DNA from: Methylothermaceae bacterium
Lineage (GTDB): Bacteria; Pseudomonadota; Gammaproteobacteria; Methylococcales; Methylothermaceae
NCBI GenBank assembly: GCA_027024125.1
Contig: JALVSV010000419.1
Span: 1 to 9,872, forward strand
DNA: 9,872 nucleotides
Direction: 5' to 3'
Each line of letters starts with the position of its first letter. The stretch's first letter is position 1. Below, piece by piece: positions 1 through 6,822 of this stretch. The notes beneath the pieces were generated by a model. That model was not told the DNA's origin. It searched no databases and saw nothing but the letters and a program-made list of their open reading frames with translations. The position numbers and the translations under genes are program-made.

Positions 1-422
1 CTTAAATGTGACAGCATGTGAACGTCACCAAACAGCCGGAACAGCAGATCCTCATCCGTCCTGGGATGGATCACGGCTGCCCACAAAGGACCGGCGATGT
101 TCCCCTGTTCCAGAGCCTCAACCCAAAGTTGGGCCAGGCTATCTTCATCTTCTGCCGGTTTGAACGCGCGTATCGCTTGCTGGAATTTTCTGTCCAGATA
201 TTTCTGGGTTCTCTTTGCCAAAGGGCCAGGTTGGCCGATCGTGGTCACAAAAGAACAATGCAGCTCATAATCGCTGATATCAATGGGAATGTAGAACCCG
301 GACTTGATACACAATTGACGTAATTCGTTCAGCGTCAGACACGTACCGGCGATGGTACAGTGGAAGCGGTGCTCCAGCTCCCATAGCCGCTTGCGAGATG
401 GATGAGGTGGTAACGCAGTCAT
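1..422 (-). CDS. DUF2325-type protein, N-terminal part, cut by window edge
   Basis: This reading frame starts with ATG at 422 and stays open for 140 codons to the window edge, so the C-terminus is missing. The start follows a good Shine-Dalgarno (GGGAGA about 6 bases upstream). The protein has an N-terminal LWELEHRFHCTIAGTCLTL segment, an acidic middle (PAEDEDSLAQLW) and a FGDVHMLSHL segment at the edge. From memory, this arrangement is typical of proteins that end in a DUF2325 domain: a Cys-containing 'HC..IGTCL' start and a 'GDVHMLSHL' segment before a coiled coil. The diagnostic domain lies outside the window. Biochemical function is unknown. A Fur-box-like palindrome sits just upstream, which suggests iron-responsive expression. 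It is transcribed away from the TVP38-DUF3047-arsS group. That it is a real gene is well supported; the family name is tentative. Confidence 0.72.
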   Translation of the reverse strand, partial: MTALPPHPSRKRLWELEHRFHCTIAGTCLTLNELRQLCIKSGFYIPIDISDYELHCSFVTTIGQPGPLAKRTQKYLDRKFQQAIRAFKPAEDEDSLAQLWVEALEQGNIAGPLWAAVIHPRTDEDLLFRLFGDVHMLSHL

Positions 423-449
423 GGCAAATCTCCCTTGTGCCTCATATAC

Positions 450-470
450 AAATGATAATTGTTTGCATTT
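450..470. promoter_or_regulatory. Fur-box-like operator upstream of the DUF2325-type gene
   Basis: The arms AAATGATAAT and GTTTGCATTT flank a central T and match as an inverted repeat at 7 of 10 positions. Against the 7-1-7 Fur consensus (TGATAAT-N-ATTATCA), the core at 453-467 matches 11 of 14 positions, with a perfect TGATAAT half. It ends 28 bases upstream of the start codon at 422. On the minus strand it contains TATCAT, a possible -10 element, so binding would block transcription of the minus-strand gene. The match was counted by eye; no matrix score was available. Confidence 0.55.
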
Positions 471-528
471 ACGTCTTTAAGTAAATACAATCTCCTTGCC
501 GTTGTCAAGCGACATCGACTTCCATTGA

Positions 529-568
529 GGACCACGTCATTTAAACACGTAAAGGATTGAATGAAGGG
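529..568 (+). repeat. Truncated copy of the dispersed repeat (5' module only)
   Basis: These 40 bases match 9683-9722 at 39 of 40 positions (the only difference is AAAGG versus AATGG) and match the inverted copy at 7103-7142 at 33 of 40. The shared core is GTCATTTAAACACG followed by GATTGAATGAAGGG. After the GGG this copy diverges and lacks the GGCAGGTGGTC part found in the two full copies. Confidence 0.85.
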
Positions 569-615
569 CTTGAATAGATAACGGATTCCTGGACTTCCAT
601 TCTCCCCCCCCCCTT

Positions 616-651
616 TGACCAGAAAGGAATGAGTGACTCCTGTTCTGGTCA
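616..651 (+). other. Strong hairpin of unknown role
   Basis: TGACCAGAA (616-624) pairs perfectly with TTCTGGTCA (643-651). Inside, AGGA (625-628) can pair with TCCT (638-641), leaving one bulged G and a nine-base loop. Directly behind it lie the AGGGAG hairpin at 658-673 and the terminator-like stem at 682-705, so the three could form one folded transcript on the plus strand. No promoter for such an RNA is evident. Confidence 0.45.
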
Positions 652-657
652 TTTCCA

Positions 658-673
658 GGTCCAGGGAGGGACC
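658..673 (+). other. Short hairpin with AGGGAG loop
   Basis: GGTCC (658-662) and GGACC (669-673) form a perfect 5-bp stem around the loop AGGGAG. This is the same loop type seen in the repeats at 6977-6998, 7059-7078, 9747-9766 and 9848-9867, with a different stem. Confidence 0.5.
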
Positions 674-681
674 ACTCTCCA

Positions 682-705
682 CCGCCATGGATGGCGGCTT
701 TTTCT
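682..705 (+). terminator. Terminator-like hairpin with ATGGAT loop and T-tract
   Basis: CCGCC (682-686) pairs with GGCGG (693-697) around ATGGAT, followed by C and TTTTT (699-703). The form is that of a short intrinsic terminator on the plus strand. No plus-strand gene ends just upstream, so it would terminate either a small RNA from the 570-700 region or nothing at all. The stem is only 5 bp. Confidence 0.4.
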
Positions 706-1025
706 GCACCTGGGTGTATTCCAACCGTCAATAGACCCCTTAAAACCGCTTCCATGCGGCATTTGGGAACGATCATTGCTGGATTCTCTGACTTTTTCGA
801 GGAACGATAGCGCTGGAACCGCCGCAATCCCCAGCTTTCAGGTAAGTTTTCCTTCCCCGAGACGACCCATGAACATTGGAAACCAACGTGGACCATCCAT
901 GGCCTTGGGATGTGAGCTCACTGTTACAGATAATCGTATCGTTGGGGTACTTGATAGCAGAAGGTACAGTCACGCCAAATCGGTACTCACCACTCAAAGA
1001 TCACTGGGGACACTTATCCTTGTTA

Positions 1026-1715
1026 ATGAATAAGAAATTCTTGATCCTGATTGTTTGGGCGGTACTGGCTTTGTTTGCTTTCAGCTACGGGAATCGCTGG
1101 CTACAGCCGGAGGCCATTCTAGACTATCGAGACACTTGGGTGGCTGTGGTGCAAGACCATGCTTTGACTTCGGCCCTGATCTTCACTGTGTTTTATACCT
1201 TGGCGACGGCACTGAGCATTCCGGGAGCCAGTGTCTTGTCCCTGATCGCCGGATTCCTTTTCGGGATCTGGTGGGGCACACTGATTGTAGTGACATCGGA
1301 CACCGTTGGCGCACTGTTGGTATTCTGGCTGGTCCGGTATCTGTTCTACGATTGGGCGAAAGCGAAGCTCGGCCAGTCTCCCAAAACCCAACAGCTGATT
1401 CAGGGCTTTACCGAAGATGCCTTCACCTATCTCCTTTTCTTGCGACTGGCACCCATTTTTCCATTTTGGCTGGTGAATATCACCCCTGCCTTCACCCCTG
1501 TCTCCATCAGAACCTATGGCCTGGCTTCTTTGATCGGTATACTTCCTGGCAGCTTTATCTTCGTCAACCTGGGGAGAACCTTGGAAACCATCAATCACCT
1601 GGAAGATCTTCTCTCTGCCCGAATTGGCCTGGCTCTTGGACTCCTGGGCGCTTTGTCACTGTTTCCGGTCATTATGAAATGCCTGAGGGAAAAGGGCGGT
1701 GTCCAACTCAAATAG
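1026..1715 (+). CDS. TVP38/TMEM64 (VTT domain) family membrane protein
   Basis: A 229-residue polytopic inner-membrane protein. A hydrophobic N-terminal segment lies at about 4-20, with further segments at about 48-62, 68-108, 132-155, 163-183 and 199-216. Family motifs are visible: SIPGASVLSLIAGFLFG (64-80) with a following G84, VGALLVFWLVRYLF (94-107), and LRLAPIFPFWLVN (139-151) leading to IGILPGSFIFVNLG (170-183). Length and motif order fit a complete VTT-domain protein. Such proteins are related to DedA and scramblase-like families; the substrate here is unknown. I chose ATG 1026 because the open frame back to 876 encodes no conserved or hydrophobic sequence. The Shine-Dalgarno is weak (GGGGA about 17 bases upstream), and TTG 1020 is an alternative. 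The 3' end overlaps the next gene by 17 bases, implying an operon with the DUF3047 and radical SAM genes. Confidence 0.88.
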   Translation: MNKKFLILIVWAVLALFAFSYGNRWLQPEAILDYRDTWVAVVQDHALTSALIFTVFYTLATALSIPGASVLSLIAGFLFGIWWGTLIVVTSDTVGALLVFWLVRYLFYDWAKAKLGQSPKTQQLIQGFTEDAFTYLLFLRLAPIFPFWLVNITPAFTPVSIRTYGLASLIGILPGSFIFVNLGRTLETINHLEDLLSARIGLALGLLGALSLFPVIMKCLREKGGVQLK

Positions 1716-2379
1716 TGCACCCATCAGATTCAGGCAAAACACTCGGAGGATAGCGGCAGGGATCCTGACGATCGTGTTTGTTTCGGCGTTACAGGGCGGG
1801 GAGATCATCCAGGTTGGGCGTTTTTCAGCCGCTGACCTGCATGGCTGGAAGGAAAAGCAGTTTGAAGGAACGACACTCTATCGTTTGATTCGGACTTCAG
1901 ACAAACACGTTTTGGAAGCCGAGGCGCATGCCAGCGCCTCTGGCCTGTTCAGGAAAATACGCATCGACCTGAACAAAACCCCCTATCTCCACTGGTGCTG
2001 GCAGAACATCGAGCCCCTCCCGCCATTGCCTGAGGAAACGAAAGCCGGTGACGATTATGCCGCCAGGATTTATTTGGTCAAAAAAGGGGGGCTGGCCTTT
2101 TGGCGCACCAAAGCGCTCAACTATGTCTGGTCCTCTTCCCATGGCCGGGAAGCCTTGTGGCCCAATGCCTTTGCGGGCGACAATGTGATGATGCTGGCAG
2201 TCAGAAACCGCAACGATCAGAGCTGGATCTGCGAGAAACGCAACGTTCGCTCGGATTGGAAAAGGGCTTTTGGAGAAATCCCCAGTCATATCGATGCGGT
2301 GGCCTTGATGACCGACAGCGACAACAGTCAGCAACGAACGGTAGCACACTATGGCGACATCTGGTTTACAGCGGATTGA
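1699..2379 (+). CDS. DUF3047 family protein, probably exported
   Basis: A 226-residue protein. The N-terminus has basic residues (RQNTRR) followed by a hydrophobic stretch (IAAGILTIVFVSAL) ending near residue 32, consistent with a signal peptide. The mature part carries features I associate with DUF3047: LHWCWQNIEPLPPLPEE, GDDYAARIYLVKKGG, ALNYVWSS, NVMMLAVRN and a C-terminal VALMTDSDNSQ.....YGDIWF. The fold is probably a beta-sandwich that acts outside the cytoplasm; the biochemical role is unknown. GTG 1699 was taken as start. It lies inside the end of the TVP38 gene, with GAGGG about 9 bases upstream, and it preserves the whole signal sequence; no in-frame ATG precedes the hydrophobic segment. 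The 3' end overlaps the radical SAM gene by 29 bases, so translation is probably coupled. Confidence 0.85.
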   Translation: MSNSNSAPIRFRQNTRRIAAGILTIVFVSALQGGEIIQVGRFSAADLHGWKEKQFEGTTLYRLIRTSDKHVLEAEAHASASGLFRKIRIDLNKTPYLHWCWQNIEPLPPLPEETKAGDDYAARIYLVKKGGLAFWRTKALNYVWSSSHGREALWPNAFAGDNVMMLAVRNRNDQSWICEKRNVRSDWKRAFGEIPSHIDAVALMTDSDNSQQRTVAHYGDIWFTAD

Positions 2380-3316
2380 CATCGAATCCGCATCCGACTT
2401 TCCGGGCATTCGACGCAGCCGCCTGGAAACCCTGCAGGTCAACCTGGGCTATCGCTGCAACCTGGCCTGTACCCACTGCCACGTGGACGCCGGTCCCAAA
2501 CGCAGCGAAAACATGGACCGGGCAACCGTCGAAGCGGTGCTGGTGTTCCTGCTGCGCGCCGATATCAAGACACTGGATCTGACCGGCGGCGCTCCTGAAA
2601 TGAATCCTCACTTCCAGGATCTGATCCTGTCGGCACGAAGACTTGGAATCCATGTCATCGACCGGTGCAATCTCACCATTCTGGAAGAACCAGGATATGA
2701 AGACCTGGCTGGGTTCCTTGCTTCCCAGCGAGTGGAGATTACCGCTTCCCTGCCCTGCTACCTGGAAGACAATGTGGACAAACAACGCGGCAAGGGGGTG
2801 TTCGATGCCAGTATCAGGGCACTGCAAACACTCAACCAGCTCGGCTATGGCAAGGCAGGCGCGCTGAAACTCAACCTGGTGTTCAATCCACTGGGGGCCA
2901 CCCTGCCTCCCCCTCAAACCGAGCTGGAAAGTGCCTACAAGACCCACCTTTGGGACAATTTCGGCATTACCTTCGACCGCCTTTTCACCCTGACCAACAT
3001 GCCGATCAAACGCTTTGCCCATTCCCTTGAGCGGGAGGGTCGTTTGGAAGACTATATGTCACTGTTACGGCAACACCATGACCCGGACAATCTGGAGGGT
3101 CTGATGTGCCGCACCACCTTGAACGTGGACTGGCAGGGGTATGTTTACGATTGCGACTTCAACCAGATACTGGGCCTGGACCTGGGAGGACGCAGAATTC
3201 ATCTCAGTGAGACAGACCCGGTTTTACTTGAAGGATCACCCATCAGGGTGGGCGATCACTGCTTTGGTTGTACCGCGGGTCAGGGAAGCAGCTGCGGCGG
3301 CGCCTTGAAGCGCTGA
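2351..3316 (+). CDS. arsS: ArsS-like radical SAM/Cys-rich protein (DUF3641 type)
   Basis: A 321-residue radical SAM enzyme. The SAM-binding 4Fe-4S motif is C36-x3-C40-x2-C43 (CNLACTHC), followed by the GGAPE-type strand at 79-83 (LDLTGGAPEMNP). The C-terminal half is the Cys-rich DUF3641-like domain with C253, C268, C304, C307 and C315, ending CFGCTAGQGSSCGG, which probably binds auxiliary clusters or substrate. Some relatives carry selenocysteine in this tail; here the positions are ordinary cysteines. The family is named for arsenosugar biosynthesis (ArsS), normally acting after the arsenite methyltransferase ArsM. No arsM, arsenite efflux or ArsR gene lies in this window, so the substrate assignment is by family only. 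ATG 2351 lies 29 bases inside the DUF3047 gene. The 3' end overlaps a convergent minus-strand gene by 74 bases. Confidence 0.87.
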   Translation: MATSGLQRIDIESASDFPGIRRSRLETLQVNLGYRCNLACTHCHVDAGPKRSENMDRATVEAVLVFLLRADIKTLDLTGGAPEMNPHFQDLILSARRLGIHVIDRCNLTILEEPGYEDLAGFLASQRVEITASLPCYLEDNVDKQRGKGVFDASIRALQTLNQLGYGKAGALKLNLVFNPLGATLPPPQTELESAYKTHLWDNFGITFDRLFTLTNMPIKRFAHSLEREGRLEDYMSLLRQHHDPDNLEGLMCRTTLNVDWQGYVYDCDFNQILGLDLGGRRIHLSETDPVLLEGSPIRVGDHCFGCTAGQGSSCGGALKR

Positions 3317-3680
3317 AAGGTTTGAGACGCCCATATCGGTCCCTCCAAAGATAGACCCAGGCACGGCACAAACGGCCAGCCACTCTGACCTGGCACAGGG
3401 TGCGAGCATATTCCGCACCCTCGTAGCGATCGAGCCGGTCCAGCTCCTGCGGACGCAGCCCGATCAATAACATGCCATCCACCCCGTCTCCCACTTTCCG
3501 GCACGCCGCAGGGTAATCTGCTCCATTGACCCGCCGCAGCTGGAAACCGTCAAGCCTCGCGGCAATCCCCTTCACCTTGCGCCCGATCAAACGCCAGCGC
3601 AGTGGTTCCAGGCACAGGGTGCCATAGACGAACAGGTTCGCACACGAAGGTCTGATGAAATCATTCGTGATTGGCCACAC
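3243..3680 (-). CDS. Gamma-glutamylcyclotransferase-like (GGCT/AIG2 fold) protein
   Basis: A 145-residue protein of the small cyclotransferase fold, which typically releases 5-oxoproline from gamma-glutamyl-amine substrates. It has the N-terminal substrate-loop motif LFVYGTL (16-22), then GFQLRR and DYPAACR. The LDRYEG segment (83-88) includes E87, which aligns with the catalytic Glu position, and AWVYLW follows. The fold is complete by about residue 122. The remaining 23 residues, starting SASRRRRS, are read from DNA opposite the 3' end of arsS and look unconserved. The start is GTG 3680, eight bases after the stop of the VOC gene; there is no ATG before the LFVYGTL motif. It is probably cotranscribed with the VOC gene. 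The physiological substrate cannot be inferred. Confidence 0.8.
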   Translation of the reverse strand: MWPITNDFIRPSCANLFVYGTLCLEPLRWRLIGRKVKGIAARLDGFQLRRVNGADYPAACRKVGDGVDGMLLIGLRPQELDRLDRYEGAEYARTLCQVRVAGRLCRAWVYLWRDRYGRLKPFSASRRRRSCFPDPRYNQSSDRPP

Positions 3681-3688
3681 TGAAAAGC

Positions 3689-4096
3689 TCAGTCGAACAA
3701 TGCTTCCGTTCCCGCCACGACGCCCTTCTCGAAGAATTCCACTGCATTTCCGTCCGGGTCCCGGCAGAACAGTGCCTTGCGGCCTGACTTGCTGGCCGAA
3801 TAGGTGATCCCTGCCTGATCCAGCGCATCGCGGATGACATCCAGGTCCGGCACCACCAGGGCGAAATGACGATCACGGCCCCCATGTTCAGGCCGGCCAG
3901 TCGAGGGATCAGGACTGGGAAGCTCCAACAGATGAACCTGCTGATGTTCGGCGATCTGAAGCCAGGCGCCAGGAAAGGGCAGTTCCGGCCTTTCGGTCTG
4001 TTCCATCCCCAGGACACCACAATAAAAATCCAGTGCCCGCTGAGTATCGGATACCAGCAGGCTGACATGATGCAGATGAAAACGTTCGTCCGCCAT
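3689..4096 (-). CDS. VOC superfamily (glyoxalase/dioxygenase fold) protein
   Basis: A 135-residue single-module vicinal oxygen chelate protein with paired beta-alpha-beta-beta-beta units. The first begins HHVSLLV with ALDFYCGVLGM; the second is at HFALVVPDLD. Likely metal ligands at the family positions are H10, E58 (VHLLELP), H77 (RHFALVV) and E120 (GNAVEFFE), all present, so it should bind a divalent metal. The C-terminal DPDGNAVEFFE motif is typical of glyoxalase, fosfomycin-resistance and ring-cleavage subfamilies, and sequence alone does not separate these. The ATG at 4096 has a strong Shine-Dalgarno (GGAGGAGGG just upstream). A glutathione-linked partnership with the cyclotransferase-like gene behind it is attractive, but that is inference. 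Confidence 0.85.
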   Translation of the reverse strand: MADERFHLHHVSLLVSDTQRALDFYCGVLGMEQTERPELPFPGAWLQIAEHQQVHLLELPSPDPSTGRPEHGGRDRHFALVVPDLDVIRDALDQAGITYSASKSGRKALFCRDPDGNAVEFFEKGVVAGTEALFD

Positions 4097-4404
4097 GGCC
4101 CTCCTCCCATGATAGTTGCAACCCCCCTATTGTAAGCCGAGTGCTACGGTGAAAGTTTACAGATTCACCGCAGAGACGCGGAGAACGCAGAGAAAAATTA
4201 TTTTGCAACAACTCTGCGACCTCTGCGCCTCTGCGGTGAAAAAATATTCCGGCATCCGTGACGCCACTTGATCTTTCATCCTCCGGGGTGTCGGCATGGG
4301 CATCATGATCGTTACCCTGGAAGGGCATCCTGAGTCACAAAATCCCTGCCCATTGCTCATCGTGCTCAGCAGGAAACCTGGAAGCCGGCCATACAGCTAT
4401 CACA
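4097..4404. other. Intergenic gap with one inverted repeat
   Basis: The gap separates the Rossmann-protein gene from the VOC gene, both on the minus strand. Its main content is the imperfect inverted repeat at 4164-4240. The short frames across it read through that repeat and encode no recognisable protein. No clear intrinsic terminator with a T-tract was seen on the minus strand after position 4405. Confidence 0.5.
4164..4240. repeat. Imperfect inverted repeat (CACCGCAGAG type)
   Basis: The 29-base arms at 4164-4192 and 4212-4240 are inverted copies matching at 25 of 29 positions, separated by an AT-rich 19-base spacer. Both outer ends read TTCACCGCAGAG. Each arm contains degenerate CGCAGAG/CGCGGAG units. 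I know this CACCGCAGAG...CGCAGAG pattern as a common intergenic repeat in many unrelated bacteria; its origin is not clear. It can form a long hairpin between the two minus-strand transcription units. Confidence 0.8.
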
Positions 4405-5184
4405 TCATGGCTGTTTTACCAGCATGTGATGGGCGAGCCTTTCGAGAGTTGGTACCTTCAACCCTTTCCTTCCGGCTTCCTTAATGACCCCTTGCAGACG
4501 CTGGCAGGCACGCCGGCCCCGGGCCGGGCGGTCGGGACAGTCGTCGATCCCCTCCACCATGGCACCGATGAGCTTTTCCCCTGGTAACGTCCTGCCGAAC
4601 CGGAGTTCCAGGACCATCATCACCTCCACAGCGACCGCCCTCGCCAGCTGCTGGTGCCGGTACCAGATTTCTCCGGCACTCGCTTCCACCTCCAAGGCGG
4701 TAATGTTCAGGGTCAATATATAGAGACTCTTACGCGCCAGCTCGAATATCAGTTCATCCTCGCTGTTCAGCCGCCGGGTCTCGACACCCAGTTTTTCCAA
4801 AGCCTGAATCACCAGAAGATCCCCGGGACCGTAGACGGGTGTAAACAGGATATCGGTCAGGGGCTTTCCTGGTTTCTTCTCGAACCATACCACCGCCACG
4901 GTCACCTGCTTCAATCCATGGCGTTGCCAATGAGAAGGTGTCAGCTCATTCTGAACCAACGTTACCCGGTCTGACCATTGCTTCGGCAACTGACCCAGCA
5001 CCTGATGCAGATCAGCCTCGGGCACTGTCACAAGCACCGTCTCCGGGGAAGGCGTTTCGGCCGCGACTGACGCCAGGTCCGTATGACGCAGCACCGGGAT
5101 GACGGGATAGCCGCAACGAAGAAATCCCCGGGCAAATTCCCCTCCCAGTTCTCCCATTCCAATGATGACTACTGGTGGTTTCAT
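4405..5184 (-). CDS. NAD(P)-binding Rossmann-fold protein, ketopantoate-reductase-like
   Basis: A 259-residue cytoplasmic protein. The N-terminus VVIIGMGELGGEFARGF holds the dinucleotide-binding glycines G9, G11, G14 and G15. It is followed by strands ending VLRHTD, ETVLVTVPEADLHQVLGQL and DRVTLVQNELTP, as in 6-phosphogluconate or ketopantoate-reductase-like dehydrogenases. The C-terminal half is mostly helical (about 140-255) and could be the substrate domain. A true PanE is not claimed, because no diagnostic catalytic Lys motif was identified. The gene starts with ATG 5184 overlapping the TGA of the sagB-type gene (ATGA), with GGAG inside the upstream coding sequence as ribosome-binding site, so the two are translationally coupled. 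The pairing suggests both act on one substrate or redox pathway, which remains unknown. Confidence 0.78.
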   Translation of the reverse strand: MKPPVVIIGMGELGGEFARGFLRCGYPVIPVLRHTDLASVAAETPSPETVLVTVPEADLHQVLGQLPKQWSDRVTLVQNELTPSHWQRHGLKQVTVAVVWFEKKPGKPLTDILFTPVYGPGDLLVIQALEKLGVETRRLNSEDELIFELARKSLYILTLNITALEVEASAGEIWYRHQQLARAVAVEVMMVLELRFGRTLPGEKLIGAMVEGIDDCPDRPARGRRACQRLQGVIKEAGRKGLKVPTLERLAHHMLVKQP

Positions 5185-6818
5185 GTCTTCTCCAAATGAT
5201 GATAGGCATCCAAGGTCGACAGACGTTCATCTTCCAGCCCACCACCCATAGTGAAATGATAGAGCACCTGGAAGGTTCGTCCGGCGAGGCCGAACAATTC
5301 GTGCACAGGGTCATCGAAGAAACAGCCGATCCCGGTGCCCCTCAACCCGGCAGCTTCGGCCTCGAGATAGAGCAGTTGTCCCAATGCACCGGCTTCCATG
5401 TGGAGGCGGACATATTCCCAGACCGATTGTTGCAGCCTGGGTTCGAACTCGGCCAGCATCGACAAGGCAAAGGCACCATCGGAAGCGATATCCTGGTGGC
5501 AGCTGACTGCCTTGGCGATGGCACCGGCATCGCCCTCACGTAGCCGATAGAATGGAATGTCCTCCCACAGGCGGGACCATTCCCAGTCCTCGGCGCTGGT
5601 CTCCCGGAACCGTGCCAATCCCTCTTTGGAACGTGCCAGAAAATAGAGTCCTGGTGAAAGTGCTTCCACCTGGTGAACAAAGAAGCCAAGATGGATGGCC
5701 GGTCCGCACCCCAATCCAGAGACGGGTAAGCCGATCCTGGATAGGCGATACAACAAGCGGATGAAGTCTGCCTGACGTATTTCGGTAGATCCATCCATGG
5801 TCTGCACACTCCGGCGATGGCGGATCAGCCAGCGGGCACCAATGGGGCGCGGATCCACCGTTTCATCCAGATTCAACTGCGGAACCGGTCCCACATCAAT
5901 CCTCTGGCTATGAAGGGCGTGGGCTGCGTGCTCGATGATCGGCCAGGGGCGATGAGATGGACTCAGCCGGTTGGGAAGTCCTTTTACCCAATGAGATTGC
6001 ATCTGCTCCACCGTACCCTCGGGCAATTGCCAATGGCTTACCGTCTCCCAATCGACTTTGCCATCTGGAAACACCGCGACAAGACAGTCGGGATGTTCGG
6101 CTTCAGGTGCCTGCTGGTCTGCCACCCCCAAAAGATACGCCAGTTTGCTGGTGTCCACTTCGGGCAGAAGCGCACATTTCCAGCCCAGGCAGGCAGCGCT
6201 GTAGGCAAGAGCGGCATAGGCGTGCCCCAGATCCAGCAGACAGTAACGCAGCGCCCGCTCACCGTATTTCCAGCTTTCACGCCAGTGGATCGAAGTGAAA
6301 CCCACCAGCAGGATCCCGGGCGGCAACCCTGATAGGATCTGATGCCAAAGATCTCCGGGGAATTCCCCCCGAAGCTCCAGACCATGAAAGTAGGGATTGT
6401 AATGGGTCAATGTTGCTGATTCCGTCAATCCCGGCACAGGCCCTGACAACAAATAAACCTCGGTGGGATGAAGATTGCCACTGGATGGATTACACCTGAG
6501 TGACCAGCGGGAATCGCCGGCCTCTTTCCAGGCGGACAGGGAGAAACTGTGAAACAGCAGCGTTGAGAGGGTTTCCGGGTTCACGGGGGAAGACAGCAAC
6601 CGGCCATACAGTTCATCGTACCTGGGCGGCTCGGTCCTGGCGGGTTCCCTGCGCGAAAGCGAAAACCGCGGAGCTCCCTGATAGAAACGGAAAGGCTCAG
6701 GCTGAGTGGCCCAGTCCAGATACCCGGGCCCTGGCGCATAACGATCGAAATGATGTTTGGTGCGCTGGTGATAGCTGAGAATGACATCGAGGGCCTGATT
6801 ATTCGCTTGTTTGGTCAT
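5181..6818 (-). CDS. SagB-type dehydrogenase with two nitroreductase domains
   Basis: A 545-residue flavoprotein with two nitroreductase-fold halves. The N-terminal region has YHQRTKHHFDRYAPGPGYLDW (about 16-36). Domain 1 (about 80-255) has the FMN-binding segment RCNPSSGNLHPTEVYLL (108-124) and the helix WKYGERALRYCLLDLGHAYAAL (183-204). Domain 2 (about 330-525) begins RHRRSVQTMDG and has AIHLGFFVHQVEALSPGLY (374-392), EYVRLHMEAGALGQLLYLEAEAAGL (468-492) and GTGIGCFFDDPVHELFGL (494-511). SagB/ThcOx-like enzymes oxidise azolines in thiazole/oxazole-modified peptides, but many long stand-alone members occur outside such clusters. No cyclodehydratase, YcaO protein or precursor peptide is visible here, so the substrate is open. 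ATG 6818 was chosen because the SD lies in the hairpin just upstream. Confidence 0.88.
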   Translation of the reverse strand: MTKQANNQALDVILSYHQRTKHHFDRYAPGPGYLDWATQPEPFRFYQGAPRFSLSRREPARTEPPRYDELYGRLLSSPVNPETLSTLLFHSFSLSAWKEAGDSRWSLRCNPSSGNLHPTEVYLLSGPVPGLTESATLTHYNPYFHGLELRGEFPGDLWHQILSGLPPGILLVGFTSIHWRESWKYGERALRYCLLDLGHAYAALAYSAACLGWKCALLPEVDTSKLAYLLGVADQQAPEAEHPDCLVAVFPDGKVDWETVSHWQLPEGTVEQMQSHWVKGLPNRLSPSHRPWPIIEHAAHALHSQRIDVGPVPQLNLDETVDPRPIGARWLIRHRRSVQTMDGSTEIRQADFIRLLYRLSRIGLPVSGLGCGPAIHLGFFVHQVEALSPGLYFLARSKEGLARFRETSAEDWEWSRLWEDIPFYRLREGDAGAIAKAVSCHQDIASDGAFALSMLAEFEPRLQQSVWEYVRLHMEAGALGQLLYLEAEAAGLRGTGIGCFFDDPVHELFGLAGRTFQVLYHFTMGGGLEDERLSTLDAYHHLEKT

Positions 6819-6822
6819 GGTT

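Larger units (their letters stand above)
423..1025. other. Hairpin-rich intergenic region without a convincing gene
   Basis: The gap lies between two divergent genes and no frame in it reads like a conserved protein. It holds the Fur-box-like site, a 40-bp truncated copy of the dispersed repeat (529-568), a run of ten C (604-613), a long hairpin (616-651), two short hairpins with GGA in the loop (658-673 and 682-697), and a T5 tract at 699-703. Further right are a short stem CCGC/GCGG around TTCCAT (746-759, loop ATGGAA on minus) and an imperfect one around ATCCAT (890-904, loop ATGGAT on minus). A 10-bp palindrome GTGAGCTCAC lies near 911-920. A weak promoter-like pair, TTGGGG and TACAGT 17 bases apart, lies near 953-981 ahead of the TVP38 gene; it is too poor to call. 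Confidence 0.5.

Noticed and set aside
876..1025. N-terminal extension of the TVP38 protein by 50 residues
   Set aside because: The added residues are hydrophilic and unlike the family, which begins close to the first hydrophobic segment; ATG 1026 fits the usual length.
4157..4360. Minus-strand frame of 67 codons in the gap
   Set aside because: Most of it is the translated CACCGCAGAG inverted repeat; no start context and no recognisable protein.
5181..6818. Thiazole/oxazole-modified peptide (TOMM) cluster around the SagB-type gene
   Set aside because: No YcaO, E1-like cyclodehydratase, transporter or small precursor frame is found nearby, and tandem SagB-type proteins often occur alone.
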